Origin: Pyxicephalus adspersus
Lineage: Eukaryota > Chordata > Amphibia > Anura > Pyxicephalidae
Reading direction: 5' to 3'
Assembly: GCF_032062135.1 (NCBI RefSeq)
Contig: NC_092861.1
Coordinates: forward strand, 64,973,505-65,037,504
DNA: 64,000 bases
The stretch's first letter is position 1; every line of letters begins with the position of its first letter. Of this stretch, positions 12,487 to 23,262 are shown one piece after another. Made by a program: the position numbers and the translations under genes. Below the pieces are notes generated by a model, which was given only the letters and a program-made list of their open reading frames with translations, was not told the DNA's origin and did not search any database.

Positions 12487-12520
<34 letters not shown>
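12487..12520. repeat. (CTA)n microsatellite
   Basis: About 11 uninterrupted CTA units. It produces a run of tyrosines in one overlapping open frame, which is not a gene. Confidence 0.97.
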
Positions 12521-12522
<2 letters not shown>

Positions 12523-12851
12523 TTTCCTCTGTATCATGATAAGAATGTCTGTATTTAGCAAATACTATCACAAAGCAAACATATTGTATTTGAGCTTTTT
12601 TTTAGCTGTCCATTCCATAAATTATGTTAATTCCAGGAAAAATATTTTTGGGGCTGGTGTACTAAATGGGTTAAAAATCATTCGCACACTCAAGTGAAAA
12701 CCCAGCTTAGCAAAAAAGGTTTGCATACTAACTCATGTTTAAAAAATAAATATATTGTGAGTCACAATTTGGAAAAAAACAGGTACATTTTTATGCAACA
12801 ATTGGAAAAAGTTGCCCCCCGTATAACTGGAAGTTATAAAAAGTAATAATT

Positions 12852-12899
12852 ATTTCATAGGTTAACTGTCAAAATTTATGACTGTTAACCACATGAAAT
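12852..12899. repeat. Imperfect 20-bp hairpin
   Basis: The left arm ATTTCATAGGTTAACTGTCA (12852-12871) pairs with 12879-12899 with about two differences around a 7-nt loop. It is isolated in AT-rich sequence, and its arms are short for a microRNA precursor. Confidence 0.6.
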
Positions 12900-13179
12900 C
12901 ACAATAATACAGTAATACACAGCATTTTTTTACATTGAGGCATAAACATTTGTCTATCTTCTAAGAACAATTACATTTAAACAGAACACAAAAATTAACC
13001 ATTTAAATGATTTTTCACTAAAAATAGTATTATTTTTTAAACCAGATAAAAACGGGATATCAATTAATGTTTTTCCTTTCTGCTCTAGTAAGACTAAGAA
13101 TGTTCTTCTGATTACTACAATTACTAGAAGATCCTGTACAATGTTTTCTATGCCTTATACTATAATAGAAAAGCCTAAT
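12900..13179. other. Unassigned AT-rich sequence
   Basis: Nothing recognised. Confidence 0.4.
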
Positions 13180-13902
13180 TGTCACGTTGAGGTGGCAGCT
13201 ATGATAAAGAAATTACAGTATGACATTGTAAGGCCCTGGTAAGCTCCATTCTCCACCAGACACCAGTCCCCCAGTCTTCACCTTTAGTAAGCTCCCACTC
13301 AGTCTCTGGAGACTGGTTGCATCTCCCAGTACACGGTTGCCCCCAGGACTTACTGCGTAAGTTATGGTGTGTGGAAATGGGCTGGCAGCAAGTCAGGGGC
13401 CCACAGATAGCAGTACCAAGATTCCAATAGAGCCAAGCCCAGAATACAGAGCAGAGGTCATACACAGAATATCCGTCCACAAACGAAGTACACAAGGACA
13501 AAACACAAGCAGAGTCGAGGTCACAGGCATCGGTCGGTCTAGGCAGCAAAAACTGGCAATGTCAGAAACAGGCAAGGTCAGCAACAGTAATTCAGACGAT
13601 AAATCTCCAGCATAGATCAGCCTAGCTAAACGCTACAACAGGCACTGATGACTAGAAGCAGAGAGGCTTTAAAGGCCCAGCAGCCAATAGTAGTACAGGA
13701 CTGAATCAGGAGGTATCAGCCTCTAGAATCCCATTCAGCTATGCACAGCCTAACAATTGATGCTGGAGATGCCTTAAATTCATCAGGCTGCACATCTAGA
13801 GGGAAGCGGGGGCTGCTGGTATCCCAATTCTCCTAGCTGCGGCAATTAATATTGCTGGACAGAACAGACACTGTTTATTACCACGATAGTGCACAGCACA
13901 GA
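13180..13902 (-). mobile_element. Solo-LTR-like element, family B, minus strand
   Basis: The minus strand aligns with 55374-56018: CAGCAATATTAATTGCCGCAG-like start region, GGGGCTGC, a TATA-like box in the same place (CTTTAAAG at 13667-13674 here, TTTATAG in the other copy) followed by CCTCTCTGCT, then GCAACCAGTCTC and GGCCCTTACA. The plus-strand left edge begins TGTCACG and the right edge ends near GCACA, giving TG..CA ends. Its length near 720 bp, central promoter-like box and lack of coding sequence fit a solo LTR. I see no matching 5-bp target duplication, so the exact ends are uncertain. Confidence 0.6.
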
Positions 13903-14573
13903 GTGGCTGGACTGATGGGCATTTCCTAACAGACATATTAGGAAATTTTCAGCAAATTATAGGTGATTAAAAAAAGTGTTAACATTTCAAAAAGGTGTTT
14001 AGCCTGTTCACTTAACAAAGGAATTTATCACCTTGTAAGGAAATGTTTAATTAGTGTAGTGAATGAGATGAAGTTTAGCTGATAACCTTGCAATCATGTC
14101 CAAGCAAATGTCCTATATATACATTTAATTGCATGTAATTGTACATTTTTTGCAATGCAAATTTTCACAACATTTACAACAATCTTCCCAATCCTGAATT
14201 TTACATATTTTTTGCATGTAATTTACCTGTAAATCTCCAAACATGCTGAGATGGCTACAATATGGATACAATAGATTTACCTTTAAATAAATGTGAGCTA
14301 TATGATTTTGTAAATATTGCTGTGGTACAAAATGCCAGTAACCACATTTATTTTCCCAATTTCTAACATAAAAAAGCTAGTAGTCTTATACCATTTTTTG
14401 TCTAATCCATGTCAAGGGGAATTAAATATTTCTATGCTACAGAAGTATGATGATTTGTACCACCAAATAGCTTGTTTTTGGCCCATACATGACTGTATTT
14501 AAGAAGTAATAAAAGTATTATAATAAATAGTAATATGCCTTTGTATACTAAACGATCCTGATCAACCCTGAAC
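13903..14573. other. Unassigned AT-rich sequence
   Basis: No supported gene or repeat family. ATTTGCATG-like words recur but do not form a recognisable element. Confidence 0.4.
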
Positions 14574-15277
14574 TTGGAAACATTATATGGCATACATTCC
14601 AACAGATTTATATATATTCTTACCGCTTTACAAACACCTCATTCAGGGATATACCTGATAAAACTGGAGAGAACCGTCACCTTATTGCTTGCTTGGTGGT
14701 GGTGCCCTTGTGTACAAAGATTCTGGATACGAATATATAACCTCCTCTGCTCGGTCAAGCAGGTCAAACTAACAAAGCAGGTGGAGAGTGGATTCAGTGG
14801 ATTGAATGAGTAGGTGCCCAGACTGACCTCCCAGCTGATATCATATATACTGTTGGCAGCTTGTATAAAAATTGCATACTATTGGAAAGCCTCCAACATT
14901 TTCCATTGATTTCACATACATTGAACTGGTTAGTGATGGACAAGAAACTGACTTGCACCCCTAAGGACAAAATGTCAGTGTTTTATAGGATTTGGGATCT
15001 TATTTAATTCCATGTAGCTATCATGAGAAGAATCCCCCACCTGCCCTATTGTCCCTCCTGTCTATTTCCCCTATACGTCACTTTGTGATGTGGTTCATTT
15101 TAGCTGGGAAAGAAGTCCTAAATTGTGATGCTATGTTAAATTCTTTCCTTTGGTATGTTTGTTTAATGTAAAAGCTTATCTTGATGTACCTTTGTCTGAT
15201 TTATACCCCCTACACCCCTTACTGCTGTTCATTCCCCTAGGAAAACCAATAAAACTTTTAAAATGAAAAAAAAAACA
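14574..15277 (+). mobile_element. L1/Tx1-like LINE 3' end with poly-A
   Basis: A plus-strand open frame (14574-14813) contains a leucine-rich LAWWWCPCVQRFW segment, matching the H..W.CP..Q.FW region near the C-terminus of L1-type ORF2. A second frame downstream (about 14850-15000) gives LYKNCILLES, which resembles the conserved A.K..IA..WK segment that follows it. The block ends with CCAATAAAACTTTTAAAATG and an A-run at 15267-15277, as expected for a LINE 3' terminus. The upstream ORF2 is missing and frames are broken, so the copy is 5'-truncated and dead. Confidence 0.65.
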
Positions 15278-15824
15278 TGCAGAGTAGAATAGGTTTTGTG
15301 TTGTTCAATTGTATCCTTGCTGTACTGGCCTGAAAATCACAACATTACAAGAGTGTGACTAGGTGCCATGCATAAAACAGACATTTTCAAATACAAATGC
15401 AAAGAAAATCATCAAAGGTTTAACTATGGGAAAGATTAAACTATCAACTCTTCGATGTTAATAGTAAAAATGTTAGATCAAAGGAGACATTTGTAACAGG
15501 TGTCAATGCCCAGCTGTTTTAACCCTGATATGATGAACACATACAGATCCAATGTTATTTGAGACTTTTTAGGTTTAAAATGATCCTTTTGTATAAAAGA
15601 ATTTACAAATATCCAGATAAAATCAAAAACGAAACCAGTTGCCATGCACCAACACTTGCTTTCTCACTAGTGCTACTGTAAATTTCCTTTATTATAGGTC
15701 ATATAGATGGGTATATTTATAAAGAAATTAATGCTACATTTAGCAACATTCTGTACCTAATGATAATTAAAATAATCTTACTGGTATTTTAACTCTATGA
15801 AGCAGTGAATGTCATCAAACATTC
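15278..15824. other. Unassigned AT-rich sequence
   Basis: Nothing recognised. Confidence 0.4.
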
Positions 15825-16040
15825 AAAGCAGAACTTTCATTAAAAAAGAGAATTAAACAGGTGGAAAGCTAATATCTCCATGATCTATGTCTAGTCAGTC
15901 CCACGCCATCCCGTCTTCCTTCTTTTTCTTGGTGCAGAGCGAGACATCAGAGACTAAAACCTGACACCGCCATCTTCCTTCTTGTGTCACCCAATCTCAC
16001 ACTCAGATCAGGTGACTCACCTTTCTGAAAAAAAAAAAAA
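15825..16040 (+). mobile_element. T2-like fragment
   Basis: It begins AAAGCAGAACTTTCATT and includes ACCGCCATCTT at 15965-15975, the reverse complement of a YY1-type AAGATGGCGGT word shared with the T2-like copies at 4561 and 41509. It ends at an A-run near 16040. No TTAA flank is preserved. Confidence 0.4.
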
Positions 16041-16559
16041 CTGTATTTTTTTAATGTCTATAACTGTATTTGTTTATAACTCTATTATTTTAGCTGGTTG
16101 GTTTCTACTGGGATTAGGTAATTTATCTGCAAATAGACAACATGTTTACATTATTAAACCAACCTATAGCCTTGTTTTCTAGCAAATATGCCAGTACATA
16201 TCTAATAGATTAGTAGATTAAACTTTCCTTGGTTAGCAATGCATTTATTGACAACAAAAGCTAATTAAAGTGATGTGGATTTCTCTAAACATATTTTGGG
16301 TCAGAATAGCAAAACCTCAATGAAATACAAGAAATACAGGTTCTATATCAGTGTAGTTAATTTAGGCTATAGCAATGCATTTTGTTTTGAGTTTCTCGTT
16401 CCTTGCTTCTCAACATGCTCTCTTTCTTGACAATAATTATGTTGACTATTCATAATAAAATGTCCTGTTGGCATCACCATACATTTTAGTGTATAAAGTC
16501 TTGGAAAAAAAAAATATCTCACTGCTTTCAAATTCCTAAGCCGAGGCCACAAAGAACAT
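16041..16559. other. Unassigned AT-rich sequence
   Basis: Nothing recognised. Confidence 0.4.
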
Positions 16560-16860
16560 TATTTAGAATTTAGCAGCTATTCTGTAGAGGCACAGTACGC
16601 TTTTGGGAAAAATATGACTTTAAAGGCGATGGCCCGAAAAACATGTCTATAGTGTTTGAATTCGATTTCAGCTTGCTAAGCAGCATTTATTGTCAAATGT
16701 AAATAAGAATGCAAAGTTAGTGTTTTCAGGCTTGACTTGTATTATTTATCAGCAAACATTTGCATATTTTTAGAGATAAAAGTATAATTTGTGAAACATT
16801 ACGGTCCTAGAAAGTGTGAGGACACATTTCTTTTTATTTATTGAAAGTATTGGCATAGAT
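16560..16860. promoter_or_regulatory. Candidate conserved non-coding sequence
   Basis: This stretch has more even base composition and little repetition. It includes an octamer-like ATTTGCAT near 16758 and homeodomain-like ATTTA/TAAT words. That is the look of many vertebrate enhancers, but conservation cannot be seen from one sequence, so this is a guess for testing only. Confidence 0.15.
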
Positions 16861-17671
16861 TGTTCTGTGTATACAGTAGAAGCAGACAGAGGTACTAGGC
16901 AAAGCTTCCATTGTGAACATATATATTATTCTCACATGCCTAGAGAAATAAAGCCTTGAGATATTTTTTTTTCAGATATTCAAGTGTTTTGAATTGTATT
17001 TTTCTATCCTAATGTCAATAAAATAATGAATGTTGCCGGAATACAGTTTGTAAGAAAAGTCAAGGTTTACCCAGATAGGTATTTAAACAGAACTCTGATA
17101 ATTCCATAGACAGCATATGGATTCATGTAATAGCTTAGCAAATTTGCATATGCAGTGAAATTGTTTAAATGCACAGATTGAGGACCAGGGAGATTGTATT
17201 TTTTTTATGAAGAGCTCCCCTCTCTTTTCCAGAATACTAGCCCAGCCAGATGTGCAGTCCAGCATCCTCTCAGCAAAAAAGCAGTGAGAATACAGCCCCC
17301 AGCTATGCTGACGCATGCCTACATTTCCTCCAGCGTTGGGGGTTAGTTAAAAGTATTATTTTCTTATAGGGATAGGGGATGCAGAAATGTCTGGTAAATC
17401 AGCCTAGGGGTGTCTATGAGGGAGGCAGTTGTATGTGACCTACATGTCTCCTATCAGCATTGGCAAAGTCAGAGGAAAAGGAACATTAGATTGCCTGTGA
17501 CATTCTTGCCCCACCTGGAGTTATGATGTCACACATGTTACTAGTTTGATATTTAGATGAAAATATAGAACAAAAGGTTAACCAATACCATTTCATCTGT
17601 TCATTGGTACCCTGTAATTACATTTTTTTTTGTTCTTGGTTTTGAATTATTTTCAGGGGGTCTATACAAAA
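16861..17671. other. Unassigned sequence
   Basis: No supported gene. The minus-strand frame at 17083-17316 has no recognised domain. Confidence 0.4.
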
Positions 17672-17792
17672 TACAGTGAATCTGAAATTCACTGAAACAT
17701 TCCTTGGGCAAGAATACTGCAATTGAAACATATTAACCTGGAAGATTCTACACCATGTTTCAGTGAATGTCAGATTTCCTGCTTTCTAAATA
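17672..17792. mobile_element. Palindromic MITE family B copy, interrupted by nested insertion
   Basis: GTGAATCTGAAATTCACTG, CATTCCTTGGGCAAGAATAC, TGCAATTGAAACA and GAATGTCAGATTTCCTGC align in order with the 31771-31920 copy. The element stops at TTTCTAAATA, exactly where the Tigger-like MITE begins, so the terminal few bases were probably separated by that later insertion. Confidence 0.65.
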
Positions 17793-18280
17793 CAGGTAGT
17801 CCCCGAGTTAGGACACACAGACGACTCCTAGATACGAACAGGGCTTCCCTGCTTGCTCCTGTTCAGGACGGAGGGTTGATGGGGGGGGGGGGGGCAATTT
17901 GCATGACTTGCAGAAGAAATCTTTTGCTAAACACAGACGAGGTTGTGGGTGATCTTAAGGAATGAGCTCTTTCTGCAGCCTCTTGTAACTCTATATTTGT
18001 TGACCAAGACAAACTCTGCAGTTCTTTCTTTTTGCATATCAAAGTAGAGCTTGCTCTTGGTAATTAACGTCTAGGCTTTATAATTTTTTTGCTTTGTTTG
18101 TGATTAACTCCCAGTAGTAGTTTTATACAGTAACTGACACCACACTGCCTAATAATATGTTGAGACAAACATCTGTCCTAACTGCATTTGTTAAAATAAT
18201 GTACCTGTTCCGACTTACATACAAATTCAACTTAAGAACAAACCTACAGTTCCTATATCCTATGTAAACCGGGGACTACC
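17793..18280. mobile_element. Tigger/pogo-like MITE with TA flanks
   Basis: The left end CAGGTAGTCCCCGAGTTAGG and the right end, read on the opposite strand as GGTAGTCCCCGGTTTACATA, are inverted repeats; TA lies at 17791-17792 and 18281-18282. Termini of the CAGG..GTCCCCG type and TA duplications fit Tc1/mariner-pogo elements of the Tigger style. The interior has no transposase and includes a run of 14 G at 17881-17894. Its right half recurs at 29981-30230. Confidence 0.7.
17881..17894 (+). repeat. G14 homopolymer
   Basis: An uninterrupted run of 14 G inside the Tigger-like MITE. Its length may be uncertain because of sequencing error in homopolymers. Confidence 0.85.
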
Positions 18281-18282
18281 TA

Positions 18283-19510
18283 AGAATAAATATTGTGTTA
18301 CCTTCAGATATTACAATTTTTTTTTTTTTTGCATTGCAGATGACACATTTGCAGTCAGCATTTTTCACTATATATAATGTACAACCTTGCATTTTAAGTA
18401 CAATTACATTCTCTGTTTAATACACTATGCGCAATTTCTATATACATGTTTATGCCAACCACAATCCATTAGGTTAAAAAAAAGTAATGATATGGCTTAT
18501 TGATGCCAATCAGCAAAGAGTATTACTGCTCATATCATGGACAAATTCCTAGTTTCAGTGGCTGTTGCCAAGATCATAATGCAGCAATATAAACTAATCA
18601 CTGCTATTAGAGAGAATATTACATATTTCCAGAGCAATTAATATAAATCAAAAGGGCATATTGCCCCCACTGGGCTTGAATGTCTAACATGAGAAACCAG
18701 CTGGTATAATCATCTTCCCCCTAACTATCCTAGGGGCCTGAGATTACTCTGATTATGACAGACTGTATACACCACCATACAAGTACACATTCTCAATGGA
18801 TCATTGAGCAGGGAAATCACTGGTACAGCTTTGTACAGACTGGCGGATTATAAAAGAACATTATTTTTTTGTAAGAGGTCAATGGCACTATAGATTATTG
18901 TGTTCTATACAGCAAAATGTGGAGTTTCAATATGACTAGTTTTGTTCTGTGTTGGTGGAACACCAAGTTTTTCTTAAACAAAAAACATTAAATGGTGGAT
19001 GGACTGGGCTTAGTAAAGATAAAGAATTGTCCCAATTCTCAAACTGTTATGTAGTGTTAGCAAAAATAGACCCCAAAAGAGAGGTTTTAGGCACAGTTAA
19101 TAGAAAAAACAATAAACCTGATGTGTGCATATAAAATTAAATACATTTTACATGTAATAAGTATATAAAAAGTATATGATTTGTAATAGAGATGACATAA
19201 AAATGGAAAACAAGTGGAATATTCAGTCTGGAAAGGCAAGATGTAAATAAATGCAGATTTCATAAAATTTCTAATGGTGACAAGATGGGTTCTTTTGTGA
19301 TGTGTTTCATGAAAACAGTAGTCCACTTCCTCAGATTGAAATACCATCAATGAGACAACCAATCTATATACAAACATGGATATGACATATTCAGAAGAGC
19401 GTGTAAGAGTAAATTAATGAAAAACAATGAATTACAGACATGGAAAAAAAATAAAAAGACTTACATACCCAGTTATCTTGACCGTGTACCTATTCAACAA
19501 AAAGTCTCTT
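18283..19510. other. Unassigned AT-rich sequence
   Basis: No supported element. Short frames at 18949-19134 (plus) and 19087-19377 (minus) lack recognisable domains. Confidence 0.4.
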
Positions 19511-20004
19511 TTAACCTACCTAGGGGTATTACTGAGTGTGACTTGGGGTGGATTTTACCTGCAAATAGTGGTAATCCCGAGTCACACTAAAAAAAAAACA
19601 CTTACCTTGCTCCGTTGTCGTCCCCCGTCGTCCTGTTGGTCCCCGCAGGTCCTGGGAAAATGTCCATCCTCCTCGATCTCCAGCCGCATAATTCAGCAAT
19701 GATCCCTGGGGTTTACCAGTGACGTTGGTGCATGTGTTGGTGCCGGCGGGCGGATCGATGGCAAATTCAAATAATTTTTTACTGGATTCAATACAAAATA
19801 GCTGTATTGAGTCCAATACAAAGAAATATTTTTTACAGATTTTTGTGTTTTGTTATTCAAAGTTTATTAATAAATGTATTACATTTATTAAATATTGGTG
19901 AGTTATGCCTAAGAATTATAGCCTACAATGAAAAATACATTTTCATGCAAAAAATTGCTTTTTGCATGTAAATTTGCATGGAATTAGACCGCTAGGGAGG
20001 TTAA
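19511..20004. mobile_element. TTAA-flanked MITE 1 (19515-20000), piggyBac-like
   Basis: TTAA lies at 19511-19514 and 20001-20004. Terminal repeats are CCTACCTAGGGGTATTA and, on the other strand, CCTCCCTAGCGGTCTAA. TTAA duplications fit piggyBac or Kolobok transposons, and CC-starting termini favour piggyBac. A subterminal stem pairs GTGTGACTTGGG (19536-19547) with CCCGAGTCACAC (19576-19587) with one mismatch. The interior is non-coding. Confidence 0.75.
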
Positions 20005-20349
20005 GGCAAATAGGGATAAATTCCTAAATGTAAGCAACCCAGTGAACCTGAGGACATCACACCAACCAAAATCAGAAAGTAATATAGGCAACTACATGGA
20101 TTAGGTAACCAAATGGAGCCTCTAACAGTGACAGATATAGAAATATTACATGGCCTATTAACAAAGTGCTCTATTATCCAACAGCCCTCAAAGCCCCAGA
20201 ATTAACAGGCCACTTGTCTACACTCAGGTGTCTGCCTAATGGCATATCCGAAACAAATAATGGGAGGATGAACTGACCAACTTAAATTGACGGCATGCTG
20301 GAAGTACTATAGAATGACTGGAGCAAACAGTTTGAAATTACGATATTAC
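20005..20349. other. Unassigned sequence between MITE and LTR
   Basis: Nothing recognised. Confidence 0.4.
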
Positions 20350-21112
20350 TAACACAGATCCCCACAGGTCCAGGTCATCGGTGCCTCCTTCTGGCTCACC
20401 CTCCTTGCAGTCCCCTGCTGCCAGCATCATCTCTGCCTCTGGATCCAACTCTCTGCACACTTTCTGGTGCAGGTCAGGTGATTCTCTGTCAGCTGCTCCC
20501 TTGCCTCAGAGAACCAGGGTATTCCGCAGACGCTCGCCATCTGCTGGCAGGCATCTGAATACCACCTGAGACTCATCATCACCAGCACTCCCTCTGCTGG
20601 TGGGATTGGTGTCTGCGGCTCACATGACCTACACCTATCACCTGACATCCCCTTTTTAAGGAAATGACCTGGCAACAGGAGGTTGCCTGGCCAAAGGAGT
20701 TTCTTGTAGGTCTTTTTCCAGGTTTCTACTGCTCAAGTTCCTGCGTATTGTTCCAGTGTTATCCGTGTACCGACCCCGGCTTGTTTCCTGCCGACTCTTG
20801 TTTGCTGCCTGTCCTGACCTTTTGCCTGTTTCTTGACTACCATTGTTTGCTGCCTGCCCTGACATTTGGCTCGTATGACTACTATTTTGGATTTCCCTCT
20901 AGCGCTATGTTTTGGTTCTTGCTTGTTATCAGTCACCTGCCTTGGTGGGCCCAGGGGCCGCAACCTGGCTATAGCTTGCTACACAACAACCTCATCTCTA
21001 GACGCTCTGGAGAAGAGCAAGCTACTGCTTAGACCCTGCGCCCCATGCAGGTCTCCACCCACTGGGTAGGTGACACAGTGGGTCCACCACTTGGCCCTGT
21101 GGAGCCGTGACA
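20350..21112 (+). mobile_element. Solo LTR, family A, best copy
   Basis: The block runs from TAACACAGATCCCC (a decayed TGTCACAGATCC start, judged from 4416 read in reverse) to GGAGCCGTGACA at 21112. Flanking pentamers ATTAC (20345-20349) and ATTAG (21113-21117) differ at one base, as expected for an old LTR insertion. A TATA-like CTTTTTAAGG at about 20652-20661 precedes a pyrimidine-rich segment. No internal gag or pol follows, so this is a solo LTR left by recombination or a non-autonomous relative. Open frames across it, up to 122 codons, are incidental. Confidence 0.7.
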
Positions 21113-21117
21113 ATTAG

Positions 21118-21675
21118 GTCATTATGTAATTTAGGGTATAGTATTATGCAAAGTCTATTCTAGATAGATAGAGAAAGATAGAGGGAATATAGGGCCACCA
21201 CAAAATTTGCTGAAATTGAGCAGGAGATGTTGTTGAGCTGCTGTCAAAAAGGCAATAGGGACAGAAGTAAAACAAGACCAGGAGGGCCATATAAATCCGT
21301 CACCTGGACCATGAGTGATAAATCCAAACAAGTTTTCTTTAAACAATGACTGTTTGCTCTCTTACCCAACAATTATGTGAAATTACGTTATTCAGTCAGT
21401 ATGGCCTAATATGGTCTGAATTGCTACACTACAGTCATTTTTCTTGCTTCCGCTTGCTATGTTTTTCTTATGACAACTGTAAGAACTGTGAAGGGCATCA
21501 TTAGTTTTAGAATTGACATAATATTGCATGTAAAGAGTTTACCAGAGAAAGTGTAAGATGTACTGAACATTGTGTGATTTGTCATCTTTCACATTTGTTT
21601 GCACATCAAGCCAATAATGGAAATATCCTTAATTGAAAATCTTGTTTGCTAGATCAGTTTTTTAGAAATGTTTAT
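21118..21675. other. Unassigned AT-rich sequence
   Basis: Includes GATA-like words near 21162-21182 and no supported element. Confidence 0.4.
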
Positions 21676-22122
21676 TTAACCTCCTGGGCGGTTACCCCGA
21701 GCCTAGTTCGGGGTAAAAAGACTTGCTGAAAGCATTTACCCCGAACTAACCTCGGGGTAGCTAAAAATAGAATCAAGTGTTACAGTGCAATCTGATTGTC
21801 AGACCCAGTTTTAAAATTTACCTCATTAGGGAGGTGTTTTAGAAAAATAAAGTACTATACACTATACAGAATTATTGCATTTTTTTATTTTTAATTTATG
21901 CATTCTTGTTTAGGCTGATTTTTGTATTTTTTATTTAATTTAATTATTAAATTTAATTTTTTTTGTTTCAAACTTTATTATATTCAGGATATCCACTAGA
22001 CCCTTGTTTGGACATATTTCAGTAAGGTACGGCTTTACAATATTAAAACAAAATTTCATGAAAAGCAGCGTACAGCTTTTGGTACAGAAATCCAGACATC
22101 AGTGAAACCCCCAGGAGGTTAA
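21676..22122. mobile_element. TTAA-flanked MITE 2 (21680-22118), piggyBac-like
   Basis: TTAA occurs at 21676-21679 and 22119-22122. The termini are CCTCCTGGGCGGTTACC and, inverted, CCTCCTGGGGGTTTCAC. Two short perfect stem-loops sit near the left end: TACCCCGA 21693-21700 with 21708-21715, and the same stem at 21737-21744 with 21752-21759, each with a 7-nt loop. The remainder is AT-rich and non-coding. It resembles MITE 1 at its termini but not in the interior. Confidence 0.75.
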
Positions 22123-22559
22123 TCATTTATTAGAACTTTTTTTTTTTGGGATGGAGTCTGACCTGTATGGCAAACAAGCAAATCACAGGGAATAACACAT
22201 GCCTGCCTTGCTAAGAATAATAACAGGAGCTTCTGCAAAGTGAACTGAATGATTTAATGTTACAATTTAGACATGGAGTACTAGAACAGCAAATATGGAG
22301 TGAACGAATGTCAAATCGAAGAATAACAATCAAAATGCAGCAGAGATTTTTTCTGTCATCTTCAGGTCACCATTTTTTTGGGAAACATAATGATGAACTA
22401 ACAAGGGCAAAAGAAGGAAATAAATCCTAGGAAATTATGTCTCCATAGAAAAGCATGCAGGCTGCTGTCATACACCAAAAATTAAACAGCTTGAATGTAT
22501 TAATGTACTAATATTAATTTTCCTCCTTCTTGGGTTTCTATCTTAAAAGTTATCTTTTA
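22123..22559. other. Unassigned AT-rich sequence
   Basis: Nothing recognised. Confidence 0.4.
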
Positions 22560-22800
22560 ACATCTACAAAAACTCCTTTCTTCCTGCAGAGTGGGTTAAT
22601 TTTTCATAGAGAACAGCTATTGGTATGATCCATGCCTCATTAGTTTATGGGAGGGAGCTGGTCTCCATTAATTCTCTTTTCACTTCATTTGCTTGCCTCG
22701 GTTATAATTAGCTTCAGAATAACTTGGGCAGCTTTCAACAGATTTATTAACACAATTGCATTCCCCAGGAGCAGGTTTTATTCTTACATTTATTTTGTTG
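22560..22800. promoter_or_regulatory. Candidate conserved non-coding element
   Basis: A repeat-free stretch dense in homeodomain-type cores (CATTAG near 22638, CCATTAATTC near 22665, ATAATTAGC near 22703, TTTATTAAC near 22742) plus E-box-like CAATTG. This style resembles vertebrate developmental enhancers. Without other genomes the claim cannot be confirmed. Confidence 0.25.
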
Positions 22801-23022
22801 TCAAAAGTTAAAAAAAAAACCTGGAGTGTCCAATGGCAGGAAAAAAAATGTTCAATTAATTTTCATCTTACTGTCTGGGTTTAGTAGTATGTATAATAAT
22901 GTGTACCATATATTTTAGCAACTCCAAAAACAGAAGCAGTTATTAGGGCTAGACATATATTCATACCGCACCAGGTGTATCCAGGCTTACCTGCATCAAA
23001 GCCAGTTTGTACTGTGCAAAAA
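22801..23022. other. Unassigned sequence
   Basis: Nothing recognised; homopolymer A runs at 22811 and 22845. Confidence 0.4.
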
Positions 23023-23262
23023 TATTCCAAGGAAGTGTGGACACCAGCATAACCATCAAAAAATGTTATTTCCTCCAAAGTATCACAATGCAACACACAG
23101 GCAAAGACTCTGACGCATTTCAAGCTAACAACACTTAATCACAGGGCAGTTAGCGTGAAACATGTAAGAGTGTTTGCCAGTGCGGTACTTTGTGGCACTT
23201 CTGACAGAATAAAGGATTTTTTATATTTATGTTGGTGTGCTATCATCCATTCTGTCTTGGAA
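23023..23262. repeat. Large imperfect inverted repeat (about 107-114 bp arms)
   Basis: The reverse complement of 23023-23129 reads GTTAGCTTGAAATGCGTCAG..., and the right arm 23149-23262 reads GTTAGCGTGAAACATGTAAG.... Matching blocks continue through AGAGTCTTTGCC/AGAGTGTTTGCC, ATACTTTG/GTACTTTG, AACATTTTTTGATGGTTATG/AGGATTTTTTATATTTATG, TGCTGGTGTCC/TTGGTGTGC and CTTGGAAT/CTTGGAAC. The arms flank a 19-bp spacer. It is probably an old foldback element or two copies of a repeat in opposite orientation. Confidence 0.65.

Noticed and set aside
12413..12697. Open frame with a poly-tyrosine tract
   Set aside because: The tyrosines are the (CTA)n microsatellite.
20664..21032. 122-codon plus-strand open frame
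   Set aside because: It lies entirely inside the family A LTR; CT-rich LTR sequence gives cysteine- and leucine-rich chance peptides.
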